From Edaphobacter sp. 12200R-103 (GTDB taxonomy: Bacteria > Acidobacteriota > Terriglobia > Terriglobales > Acidobacteriaceae), in assembly GCF_010093025.1 (NCBI RefSeq), contig NZ_CP048114.1:1-64000 (forward strand): 64,000 nucleotides of DNA. The letters run 5' to 3'. Positions 45,032-52,713 of this stretch are shown piece after piece. The translations under genes were made by a program, and so were the position numbers. Position 1 is the stretch's first letter, and each line of letters begins with the position of its first letter. The notes below the pieces were generated by a model, which made no database searches, was not told the DNA's origin, and was given only the letters and a program-made list of their open reading frames with translations.

Positions 45032-45622
45032 ATGGGTTACGGAAGGCCCGACGCCTTACAACTGCTTGAAGAATGGACGAAGAGCGAGTCACTTCGTAAG
45101 CACGGCCTGGCAGTCTCCGTCTGCACGGAGGCGTATGGCCGACGTGAGGCCGAGAGGCTGAGGTTAAGCGGCGCCGAGGCGGATGCTTTCATCGAGACCT
45201 ATGCCTGCGCAGGCTTGCTGCACGATATGGACTACGAGCGGCATCCGTCGCTCGAGGAGCATCCATTTGTCGGGGTGAAGCACCTGCGCGAGCTGGGCTG
45301 GCCGGAGACAGTGCTCAATGCGATTCTGGCGCATGCGGATTATTCCGGAGTGGCGCGGGCGTCGCATCTGGAGCGGGCTCTGTTTGCGTGCGATGAGCTG
45401 GCAGGGTTTCTGACGGCGTGCGCACTGGTGAAGCCGACGAAGTCCATCCATGACGTCGAGGTCGCAGGCGTGAAGAAGAAGATGAAAGACAAGGCTTTTG
45501 CCCGGGCGGTGAAGCGCGAGGATATTACGGGCGGAGCGGAGCTGCTGGGGATTCCGCTTGAGGAGCATGTGGGGAATTGTTTGCAGGCGATGCAGGAGCG
45601 GGCTGGGGAGTTAGGGCTATGA
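45032..45622 (+). CDS. HD-domain hydrolase
   Basis: 196 residues; AAGGAGAA precedes ATG 45032 at good spacing, which favours it over an upstream in-frame start. HD motif in CAGLLHDMDYERHP, further His at HADYSG and Asp in FACDELAGFLTA. Family members are phosphohydrolases of nucleotides; substrate unknown. Overlaps the next gene by ATGA. Confidence 0.87.
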   Translation: MGYGRPDALQLLEEWTKSESLRKHGLAVSVCTEAYGRREAERLRLSGAEADAFIETYACAGLLHDMDYERHPSLEEHPFVGVKHLRELGWPETVLNAILAHADYSGVARASHLERALFACDELAGFLTACALVKPTKSIHDVEVAGVKKKMKDKAFARAVKREDITGGAELLGIPLEEHVGNCLQAMQERAGELGL

Positions 45623-45870
45623 AGAATGCAACGGCCATCAGAGGAATTATGGCCTTCGTCGTGATGGTCATAACATTTGTGGCAGTGTTCTTAGCTATCT
45701 TTGTGCCGCTGCTGCTCTATGCCATACACATTGCACCACATGATGGACAGGGAGGGATGGGTGGTTTCTTCTTAGGTCTTCCTGTTGCATCAATTGCGGC
45801 GCTCATTTCTGGCCCATGTAGTTTTGTTTGGATGAGCAAACGAAAATGGTTGGAGCGTCAGGCAGGATGA
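45619..45870 (+). CDS. Small two-helix membrane protein
   Basis: 83 residues. Two hydrophobic segments (IMAFVVMVITFVAVFLAIFV; FFLGLPVASIAALISG) and a basic end SKRKWLERQAG. ATGA overlap with the HD gene indicates coupling. No family recognised. Confidence 0.7.
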   Translation: MKNATAIRGIMAFVVMVITFVAVFLAIFVPLLLYAIHIAPHDGQGGMGGFFLGLPVASIAALISGPCSFVWMSKRKWLERQAG

Positions 45871-45874
45871 CTCT

Positions 45875-46501
45875 TTAGATATTTAAGGATGAAGTGTGAG
45901 CGACACGAGAAGATCGCAGAACTTCTTGCGTTTCTTGCACCGATCCGGATAATCCCACTGCCCGCGTGGCGTCTTCGATGACGATGCACTCGAAGCCTGT
46001 CGCAACTCCGTCGATAGCGGAGTAGCGAACGCAAAAATCGTATGCCAGCCCGCAGAGGAAGAGCCGCTTCAGTCCGCGTTCGCGCAGGTAGCTGGCGAGG
46101 CCGGTGGGGGTGGTGTGGTCGTCTTCGAGGAAGGCGGAGTAGCTGTCGATGTGGCGGCGGAAGCCTTTGCGGAGGATCAGCTCGGCGTGGGGGAGGTTGA
46201 GGCCGGGATGAAAATCGGCTCCGGGGGTGCCCTGGACGCAGTGATCGGGCCAGAGAGTTTGCGTTCCGTAGTCGAGCTCTGTAGTTTCGAATGGCTGCTT
46301 GCCGGGGTGGGATGAGGCGAAGGAGATGTGTCCGGCGGGGTGCCAGTCCTGCGTGAGGATGACGTGCTCGAAGCGTTGGCCGAGTTGGTTGATGAGGGGG
46401 ACGATCTCGTCTCCGCGCTCGACGGCGAGTGCGCCGCCGGGACAGAAGTCATTCTGCATGTCGATGACGAGGAGGGCGTCGGTGGGGCCAAGGGAGATCA
46501 T
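45875..46501 (-). CDS. pncA: Nicotinamidase/pyrazinamidase
   Basis: Hydrolyses nicotinamide to nicotinate for NAD salvage. 208 residues: catalytic Asp in VIDMQNDFCPGGAL, metal ligands in DWHPAGHISF, Lys in LILRKGF and nucleophilic Cys in CGLAYDFCVRY. ATG 46501 begins the conserved part. Convergent with the small membrane protein. Confidence 0.93.
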   Translation of the reverse strand: MISLGPTDALLVIDMQNDFCPGGALAVERGDEIVPLINQLGQRFEHVILTQDWHPAGHISFASSHPGKQPFETTELDYGTQTLWPDHCVQGTPGADFHPGLNLPHAELILRKGFRRHIDSYSAFLEDDHTTPTGLASYLRERGLKRLFLCGLAYDFCVRYSAIDGVATGFECIVIEDATRAVGLSGSVQETQEVLRSSRVAHTSSLNI

Positions 46502-46541
46502 TGAGCTCTGATGATAAGAGAACGGTTCGAGCTTTGCTCGA

Positions 46542-46576
46542 ATATCCCACACATGCTTCGCATGTATGGGGCACCC
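46542..46576 (+). repeat. Palindromic repeat family B copy
   Basis: ATATCCCACACATGCTTCGC then ATGTATGGGGCACCC: palindrome CCCA-ACATGC-TTC-GCATGT-TGGG followed by GCACCC. Confidence 0.75.
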
Positions 46577-46625
46577 GTCACCCTACACCCTGTCATTCGG
46601 ACCTGCACTTTGGCACTCGGCTCGC

Positions 46626-46668
46626 ATATCCCACCTTGGCCGCTTCGCGGCGAAGATGGGGCACCCGG
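46626..46668 (+). repeat. Palindromic repeat family B copy
   Basis: ATATCCCACCTTGGCCGCTT then CGCGGCGAAGATGGGGCACCCGG. Same frame CCCAcCTT...GAAGaTGGGGCACCC as the copy inside the carboxylase gene near 48.2 kb. Confidence 0.75.
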
Positions 46669-46702
46669 ACCCAATCACCCGCACCCTGTCACCCGGTATT
46701 CG

Positions 46703-47242
46703 TTACTTTGGCTTGCCTGTGGTGTTCTGGATGGTTCGGATACGGATGTCGGTTTGCTGGCAGGTTTTATCTTTGCAGATTCCGGCGATCCAGACCTCGC
46801 CGTCTCCGAGCATGGCTCCCTGGTCGTTGACGAAGAGGGTTTCGTACTTCTGATTCTCGATGACATCCGCGATATGCGGCGTGATGACCTGGTCGTAGCG
46901 TTCGACGAATACCTTCGGGGTACGGATGATGAGGGCGTCCGGTTTGTGAGGATTGATGGTGATGGGGTAGCTGACGATTGCGGCGACGGCTGCGGCGTCG
47001 TGTTTCTGGACGGACTGCTGGAGCGTGGCGAGGATCTCCCGCACTCTGGCCGGGTCGCCTACGTTGGTGGAGATGGACCGATCGATTGCTGCGGTGTTGG
47101 GCTGAGGGGGAGCAGCGGCAGGCTGCGTTGATGCGGCAGCGGGAGGGTTTGCCGGTCTCTCTGACGGCGCGGCGGACTGACGACAGCCGAACGTGGTAGA
47201 TGCCAGGATGAGCAGGCTGGCTAGACAGGTTGTGCTCCGCAT
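46703..47242 (-). CDS. Lipoprotein of unknown function
   Basis: 179 residues. GGAGGG 5 bases before ATG 47242 decides the start. Signal CLASLLILASTTFGC with a lipobox Cys at 20, an Ala/Pro-rich linker, then a domain (ILATLQQSVQKHDAAAVAAI ... SYPITINPHKPDALIIR) like the small NTF2/DUF-type periplasmic domains. Probably outer- or inner-membrane anchored. Confidence 0.8.
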   Translation of the reverse strand: MRSTTCLASLLILASTTFGCRQSAAPSERPANPPAAASTQPAAAPPQPNTAAIDRSISTNVGDPARVREILATLQQSVQKHDAAAVAAIVSYPITINPHKPDALIIRTPKVFVERYDQVITPHIADVIENQKYETLFVNDQGAMLGDGEVWIAGICKDKTCQQTDIRIRTIQNTTGKPK

Positions 47243-47354
47243 AGAACCCTCCGCAGAGACAGGGTACACGGAGCGGTGTCGGAACTGCGTGCATCGCGAT
47301 GGCGTTCGCATTGACTAAGATGCTATGTTGACGAGTCTTTGAGAGGCGGTGCCG

Positions 47355-49178
47355 ATGACGGAGGACCGAGGGTCGGAGGGACAGCTGGAGTCGAAGCTGG
47401 ATGCGAACGGGACACGGTTCACCGCGAATCGGGCAGCGCTGCTGGCGTTGCTGACTGCCATGCGCGAGCAGGAGGCGGTGATCCGGCGGGGCGGTGGCGC
47501 GAAGGCCGTTGAGGCACAACATGCGAAGGGACGTCTGACCGTGCGGGAGCGGCTGGCGCTTCTGCTGGATGAGGGGACGGAGCTTCTGGAGCTTGGCTTG
47601 TGGGCGGCGCACGGGATGTACGAGGAGTTCGGCGGCGCGCCGGGAGCGGGAGTCGTCACGGGCCTTGGCCGTGTGAGCGGCAGGCTGTGCATGATCGTCG
47701 CCAACGACGCGACCGTGAAGGCGGGAGCGTTCTTCCCGATGACGGCGAAGAAGGTTCTGCGCGCCCAGACGATTGCGCTTGAAAATCGAATCCCGACGCT
47801 GTACCTGGTGGACTCCGCCGGGGTGTTTCTGCCGCTCCAGGAGGATGTGTTTCCCGATCAGGACGACTTCGGGCGTGTGTTTCGCAATAACGCCGTGATG
47901 AGCGCGCTTGGGGTTCCGCAGATTACGGCGATTATGGGGATGTGCGTTGCCGGGGGAGCCTATCTGCCGGTCATGACCGATACCGTGCTGATGACGGAGG
48001 GTTCAGGGCTTTTTCTTGCCGGGCCTTCGCTGGTGCAGGCTGCTATTGGCCAGAAGAGCGATCCCGAGGAGTTGGGCGGTGCGGCAATGCATGCGGAGAT
48101 CTCCGGCACTGTCGACTTCAAGGAGAAGGATGACGCCGGATGTATTGGGCGGTTGAGGTCGCTGGTGGGGATGCTGGGGCAGCGGCAGCACACAGATGGT
48201 CGCGCTTCGCGCGATGCCCACCTTAGCGCGATGAAGCCGCGCGAAGATGGGGCACCCGGGGTTATGGCGGGGCATGGCGAGGTGTTTTCGCGGGTGGCAT
48301 TTGATGCGGTGAGGGATGCTCCCCGTTACGCGATCGAGGAGCTTTATGGATTGATGGATCCCGATCCGGCGAAGGCGGCGACGAACATGTACGACATGCG
48401 CGAGGTGATTGCGCGTCTGGTCGACCGGTCGCACTTCGACGAGTACAAGGCCGACTTTGGTCGCACGGTGTTGTGCGGGTATGCGCGAATCGGTGGACGG
48501 GCTGTGGGAATCGTCGCCAACCAGAAGATGCACCAGCAGCAGACGGTGGCGATGGGTCCGCAGGCGGGATCGAAGCGCACGGAGTTCGGCGGCGTGATCT
48601 ACACGGAGAGTGCGCAGAAGGCGGCACGCTTCATCATGGACTGCAACCAGAGCCTGGTGCCGCTGATCTTTCTGCACGACGTCAATGGCTTTATGGTGGG
48701 CAAGGATGCGGAGTGGAGCGGGATCATTCGGGCCGGGGCGAAGATGGTTTCGGCGGTCAGCACGAGTGTTGTGCCGAAGATCACGATCATCGTCGGAGGA
48801 AGCTTTGGCGCGGGGCATTATGCGATGTGCGGCAAAGCATACGATCCGCGATTTATCTTTGCCTGGCCCACGGCGCGGTATGCGGTGATGAGTGGGGCAT
48901 CGGCGGCGAACACGCTGGTCGAGGTGCGGGTAAAGCAGATGGAGCGTTCGGGAAAGACGCTCTCCGAAGACGAGAAGAAGGCGATCTACAAGAAGCTTTG
49001 GGACGAGATCAAGGCGACGTATGACGCACAGGCCGATCCACGATATGGCGCGGCGAGAATGTGGGTGGATGCGATCATTGATCCAGCGAAGACGCGCGAG
49101 GTGTTGATGACTGCGCTGGAGGCTTGTGCGCTGAATCCGGAGGTGCCGAGGTTCAATCCGGGGGTGTTGCAGACGTGA
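47355..49178 (+). CDS. Acyl-CoA carboxylase beta subunit (methylcrotonyl-CoA carboxylase-like), with in-frame repeat insertion
   Basis: Carboxyltransferase subunit, transferring CO2 from biotin to an acyl-CoA; neighbours point to 3-methylcrotonyl-CoA (leucine breakdown). 607 residues: GKLTVRERLALLLDEGTELL-like opening, VANDATVKAGAFFPMTAKKV, VDSAGVFLPLQEDVFPDQDD, and GSFGAGHYAMCGKAYDPRF. Residues about 280-302 (TDGRASRDAHLSAMKPREDG) are encoded by sequence matching palindromic repeat family B, inserted without breaking the frame between the two crotonase-like halves. No biotin carboxylase alpha subunit is in the window. GTG 47349 is an alternative start. Confidence 0.9.
   Translation: MTEDRGSEGQLESKLDANGTRFTANRAALLALLTAMREQEAVIRRGGGAKAVEAQHAKGRLTVRERLALLLDEGTELLELGLWAAHGMYEEFGGAPGAGVVTGLGRVSGRLCMIVANDATVKAGAFFPMTAKKVLRAQTIALENRIPTLYLVDSAGVFLPLQEDVFPDQDDFGRVFRNNAVMSALGVPQITAIMGMCVAGGAYLPVMTDTVLMTEGSGLFLAGPSLVQAAIGQKSDPEELGGAAMHAEISGTVDFKEKDDAGCIGRLRSLVGMLGQRQHTDGRASRDAHLSAMKPREDGAPGVMAGHGEVFSRVAFDAVRDAPRYAIEELYGLMDPDPAKAATNMYDMREVIARLVDRSHFDEYKADFGRTVLCGYARIGGRAVGIVANQKMHQQQTVAMGPQAGSKRTEFGGVIYTESAQKAARFIMDCNQSLVPLIFLHDVNGFMVGKDAEWSGIIRAGAKMVSAVSTSVVPKITIIVGGSFGAGHYAMCGKAYDPRFIFAWPTARYAVMSGASAANTLVEVRVKQMERSGKTLSEDEKKAIYKKLWDEIKATYDAQADPRYGAARMWVDAIIDPAKTREVLMTALEACALNPEVPRFNPGVLQT
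48194..48259 (+). repeat. Palindromic repeat family B copy inside a coding sequence
   Basis: Core CCCACCTTAGCGCG...GCGCGAAGATGGGGCACCCG (48217-48258) matches the intergenic copy at 46626-46668, preceded by a GATGGTCGCGCTTCGCGCGATG palindromic lead-in. It lies wholly within the carboxylase frame. Confidence 0.7.
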
Positions 49179-49218
49179 AAGGTCATAGCTAACCCTGGGT
49201 AGATGTGGCGCTCGGGAC

Positions 49219-49268
49219 GGAATACAGTGATTCTTCCCCTTCGGCTTCGCTCAGGGTCAGAATGACGG
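49219..49268 (-). repeat. Family A copy
   Basis: GGAATACAGTGATTCTTCCC...CTTCGCTCAGGGTCAGAATGACGG between the carboxylase and lyase genes. Confidence 0.65.
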
Positions 49269-49304
49269 CATCATGTGTCGTGGAATGACGAAAGGATATT
49301 TTTT

Positions 49305-50192
49305 GTGGTCAATGCGGTAAAAATCATCGAGTGCCCGCGTGACGCATGGCAGGGATTGCCGTTGCATATTCCCGCGGAGGTGAAGGCAGACTATCTGCGC
49401 CTGTTGATCGCGGCGGGTTTCCGGCACATCGATGCCGTTAGCTTCGTCTCTGCGGCGGCCGTGCCCCAGATGACGGACTCCGAGAAAGTGCTGGATTACC
49501 TCGATGCTCCAGGCTCTGGTTCAAACAGCGAGATCGAGATCATCGGGATCGTCGTCAACGCCAAAGGCGCGGAGCGTGCGATCAAGACCGATGCCGTGCA
49601 GACGCTCGGCTTTCCTTACTCCATCTCGCCGGAGTTCCTGAAGCGAAATCAGAATCAGACTCCCGAGGAATCGCTTGAAGCTCTGGAGCAAGTCGGCACG
49701 CTCGCCTATAAGGCAGGGCTGGACGTGGCAGCGTATATCTCGATGGCCTTCGGGAATCCGTACGGCGATCCGTGGTCGATCGATGAGGTGGTGGACGCCT
49801 GCGATCTGCTGGTCGACTCGGGCGTGACGCAGATCTCGCTGGCCGATACGGTCGGTATGGCGACTCCGAAGCTGATAGCGGACGTCGTCAGCGACGTGAT
49901 GGCTGTGCACGATCAGATCGAAATTGGCGTTCACCTGCATGGCCGATACGAGAATACTCGCGAGCTGGTGCGTGCGGCTTACAACGCCGGATGCAGGCGC
50001 TTCGATGCTGCCATCGGCGGCCTGGGCGGGTGTCCGTTCGCACAAGATGTTCTGCTGGGCAACCTTCCGACGGAGATGGTGTTGGAAGAGTTGCGCGCAC
50101 TGGGAGCAGAACTGCCTCAGCTGGGTCCGCTTGAAAGTCTGCAGTCGGCAAGTGCGGAGATTGCGCGCAAGTATGGCGCGAGGGTGCAATAA
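49305..50192 (+). CDS. Hydroxymethylglutaryl-CoA lyase (Bacteroidetes-like type)
   Basis: Cleaves HMG-CoA to acetoacetate and acetyl-CoA, last step of leucine degradation. 295 residues. GTG 49305 with AAAGGA 8 bases upstream. Active-site Cys lies in GGLGGCPFAQD; metal ligands in HLHGRY. The opening is VKIIECPRDAWQGL instead of the common PRDGLQ, a form I associate with Bacteroidetes homologues. Follows the carboxylase gene; enoyl-CoA hydratase next. Confidence 0.85.
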   Translation: MVNAVKIIECPRDAWQGLPLHIPAEVKADYLRLLIAAGFRHIDAVSFVSAAAVPQMTDSEKVLDYLDAPGSGSNSEIEIIGIVVNAKGAERAIKTDAVQTLGFPYSISPEFLKRNQNQTPEESLEALEQVGTLAYKAGLDVAAYISMAFGNPYGDPWSIDEVVDACDLLVDSGVTQISLADTVGMATPKLIADVVSDVMAVHDQIEIGVHLHGRYENTRELVRAAYNAGCRRFDAAIGGLGGCPFAQDVLLGNLPTEMVLEELRALGAELPQLGPLESLQSASAEIARKYGARVQ

Positions 50193-50229
50193 TTCGCTTC
50201 GCAGGAATTCACAGGGCTAGAGGAAGACG

Positions 50230-51009
50230 ATGAGCTATCAATCAATTCTGGTAAGTGAACACGACGGCATCAAGACCATCCTGCTGAACCGTCCGACTCG
50301 CCGCAATGCGCTGACGCCGGAGATGCTGGATGAGCTGATTGCAGCCCTGGAAAAAGCTGCCACGGGAAGTTGCCGGGTGGTGATGCTGACCGGGGCCGGA
50401 GATGCCTTCTGCGCCGGGCTCGACCTGGTTCATCTGCAGGGGATCGTGACCGAATCGCCGGCGGAACACATTGCAGATGCCGAACGGGTGGCGCGCCTCT
50501 TCCGGGTGCTGTATGAGCTTCCCAAGCCGACGATCGCGGTCGTGCACGGTGCGGCGATCGCCGGGGGAACGGGGCTGGCGACGATCTGCGATTTTACCCT
50601 CGCCGCTCCGGGTGTGAAGTTCGGTTTCACCGAGGTGAAGATCGGTTTTGTTCCTGCGCTGGTATCCGCATTTCTTGCCTTGCAGGTTGGAGAAAAGGAG
50701 GCGCGGGACCTGCTGCTGAGCGGCCGGTTTTTCTCGTCGGAGGAGGCGGAGCGAATGGGGCTGGTCACGTCGATCTTCCATCCGGAGGAGCTTGCAGAGC
50801 AGGCGAACCTGCTGGCGCAGCGGCTGAAGGCCAACAGCCCGCAGGCGATGGCGGCCACCAAGCGTCTGATGGCAAAGCAGAACCAGGCATGGCTGGATAC
50901 AGCCATCGCGTACTCCATGACGGCGAATGCGGAGGCGCGAACCATGCAGGACTTCGAGGAAGGCATTGCGGCCTTTCTGGAAAAGCGGCGTCCGGTGTGG
51001 GGAAGATAG
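50230..51009 (+). CDS. Enoyl-CoA hydratase/isomerase (probable methylglutaconyl-CoA hydratase)
   Basis: 259-residue crotonase. LTGAGDAFCAGLDLVHLQGI (oxyanion region), HGAAIAGGTGLATICDFTLA and TEVKIGFVPALVSA. The Glu/Ser pattern cannot separate hydratase from isomerase, but position after carboxylase and HMG-CoA lyase suggests hydration of methylglutaconyl-CoA. 37 bases after the lyase gene. Confidence 0.85.
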   Translation: MSYQSILVSEHDGIKTILLNRPTRRNALTPEMLDELIAALEKAATGSCRVVMLTGAGDAFCAGLDLVHLQGIVTESPAEHIADAERVARLFRVLYELPKPTIAVVHGAAIAGGTGLATICDFTLAAPGVKFGFTEVKIGFVPALVSAFLALQVGEKEARDLLLSGRFFSSEEAERMGLVTSIFHPEELAEQANLLAQRLKANSPQAMAATKRLMAKQNQAWLDTAIAYSMTANAEARTMQDFEEGIAAFLEKRRPVWGR

Positions 51010-51038
51010 GCGGATTGTTCCTTCGATAGACTGGAAGG

Positions 51039-51479
51039 ATGAGTCGAGAAGCAGAGAAGAAGCCCACAAGCCAGTCGCGCGTACGTGTGCGCTATGCAGA
51101 GACGGACCAGATGGGCGTGGTTTATCACGCAAACTACCTGGTGTGGTTTGAGATAGGCCGCGTGGATTTTATCCGCAGCCTTGGCATGGATTACCGCACG
51201 ATGGAGCAGGAGGACGGGCTTGCGATTGCAGTGGTTGAGGTTTCAGCACGGTACAAGTCGCCGGCACGCTACGATGACGAGCTTCGGATTGAGACGCGAT
51301 TGAAGGCCGCACGGGGCGCTGTCATCAAGTTTGGCTACCAGGTAAAGCGTGAAGCGGACGACATTTTGCTGTGCGAGGGCGAGACCGTGCATGTGGTCGT
51401 TAATAGGGAGATGAAAAGTCGGTCACTTCCGGAGAAATATGCGAACCGTTTCGCACAGGTCCTTCATCTGAAGGACTGA
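51039..51479 (+). CDS. Acyl-CoA thioesterase, YbgC/4-hydroxybenzoyl-CoA type
   Basis: 146-residue hot-dog-fold protein: RVRYAETDQMGVVYHANYLV (catalytic Asp21-Gln-Met region), WFEIGRVDFIRSLGMDYR. Hydrolyses short-chain acyl-CoA. 29 bases after the hydratase gene, likely the last member of the same run. Confidence 0.9.
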   Translation: MSREAEKKPTSQSRVRVRYAETDQMGVVYHANYLVWFEIGRVDFIRSLGMDYRTMEQEDGLAIAVVEVSARYKSPARYDDELRIETRLKAARGAVIKFGYQVKREADDILLCEGETVHVVVNREMKSRSLPEKYANRFAQVLHLKD

Positions 51480-51530
51480 ACTTCAACGACAGTTGCTGCC
51501 TGGACGCAGCATAAGGTGAGGAAACAGACG

Positions 51531-52268
51531 ATGAGCACAGGCAAGAAGGTTGCGCTGATCTCCGGCGCGAATAAGGGTATTGGCCTTGAGACGGCGCGTC
51601 AGCTTGGGAAGCAGGGTATTACGGTCCTCCTGGGCGCGCGCGATGCGGCTAAAGGCGAGGCTGCGGCTGAGCAGCTGAAGAAAGAAGGAATTGACGCCAG
51701 AGCCGTCAAGTTCGATGTTGTCAACGCTGCGGATATAAAGGCAGCTGCAGGACTGGTCGAGAAGGAGTACGGAAAGCTCGATATCCTGATCAATAATGCA
51801 GGCGTGATGTTTGAGCCCATCGGCGGCAACAACAGCTCGACTGTCTCTGAACAGGTGCTCCGCGATACGTTTGAGACGAATTTCTTTTCGGCCGTTGCTG
51901 TCACCAACGCTTTTCTCCCGCTACTGAAGAAGAGCGATGCGGGCCGGATCGTGAACGTGTCGAGCATTCTGGGTTCATTGACGCTGCATGCCATCGAGGG
52001 TTCGCCGATCTATGAGGCCAAGGCGCTCGCGTATGACTCTTCGAAGGCTGCGCTGAACTCGTATACCGTTCACCTTGCTCATGAACTCAAAGGAGCGGGG
52101 ATCAAGGTGAACTCCGCACACCCGGGCTGGGTGAAGACTGACCTTGGCACGGATGCTGCTCCCATGGATGTTGTTGATGGCGCCAAGACCGAAGTGACGC
52201 TGGCCACGCTGGGACCGGACGGCCCTACTGGCGGCTTCTTCCATATGGGCGAAACGGTCAGCTGGTAA
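51531..52268 (+). CDS. Short-chain dehydrogenase/reductase
   Basis: 245-residue classical [20 protein letters not shown] cofactor loop, [19 protein letters not shown] and the catalytic pair in [15 protein letters not shown], followed by [10 protein letters not shown]. The carbonyl substrate is unknown. Start at 51531 ([12 protein letters not shown]) rather than 51516. Its 3' end overlaps the convergent B12-binding gene by 11 bases. Confidence 0.9.
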   Translation: MSTGKKVALISGANKGIGLETARQLGKQGITVLLGARDAAKGEAAAEQLKKEGIDARAVKFDVVNAADIKAAAGLVEKEYGKLDILINNAGVMFEPIGGNNSSTVSEQVLRDTFETNFFSAVAVTNAFLPLLKKSDAGRIVNVSSILGSLTLHAIEGSPIYEAKALAYDSSKAALNSYTVHLAHELKGAGIKVNSAHPGWVKTDLGTDAAPMDVVDGAKTEVTLATLGPDGPTGGFFHMGETVSW

Positions 52269-52674
52269 ACAGACCTCGAGGCTTTACGTTTTCCCGAATA
52301 AATTGAATGGTTGTTTCAAGCGGCGTACCGGGGCCAAAGATGGCTGCGACGCCGCTTTCCTTCATCTTCGGAACATCATCTTCGGGAATTGTTCCGCCCA
52401 GCACGAGAAGAATGTCTTCGGCATGGCTGGCGCGCAGAAGCTCGGCAATGCGTGGAACGATTGCGTTGTGCGCGCCGGAGAGGATCGACAGGCCGATGCA
52501 GTCTACGTCTTCCTGGATGGCTGCCGAGACGATCTTCTCCGGAGTTTGCCGCAGGCCGGTGTAGATGACCTCCATACCGGCATCCCGCAGCGCCCGCGCG
52601 ATCACCTTGGCTCCGCGATCGTGACCGTCGAGCCCAGGCTTGGCTACAAGGACGCGAATGGGTGGAGTCGCCAT
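52258..52674 (-). CDS. Stand-alone cobalamin-binding domain (methylmalonyl-CoA mutase C-terminal type)
   Basis: 138 residues: [20 protein letters not shown] with the B12-ligand DxHxxG motif, [16 protein letters not shown] and [15 protein letters not shown]. Normally the C-terminal domain or small subunit of methylmalonyl-CoA mutase; no large subunit is in this window. ATG 52698 would add 8 residues; neither start has a clear ribosome site. Confidence 0.9.
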   Translation of the reverse strand: MATPPIRVLVAKPGLDGHDRGAKVIARALRDAGMEVIYTGLRQTPEKIVSAAIQEDVDCIGLSILSGAHNAIVPRIAELLRASHAEDILLVLGGTIPEDDVPKMKESGVAAIFGPGTPLETTIQFIRENVKPRGLFTS

Positions 52675-52713
52675 GCGAGGAGAGTATACGTCCTGCATAC
52701 GTTGAAGGCTAAC

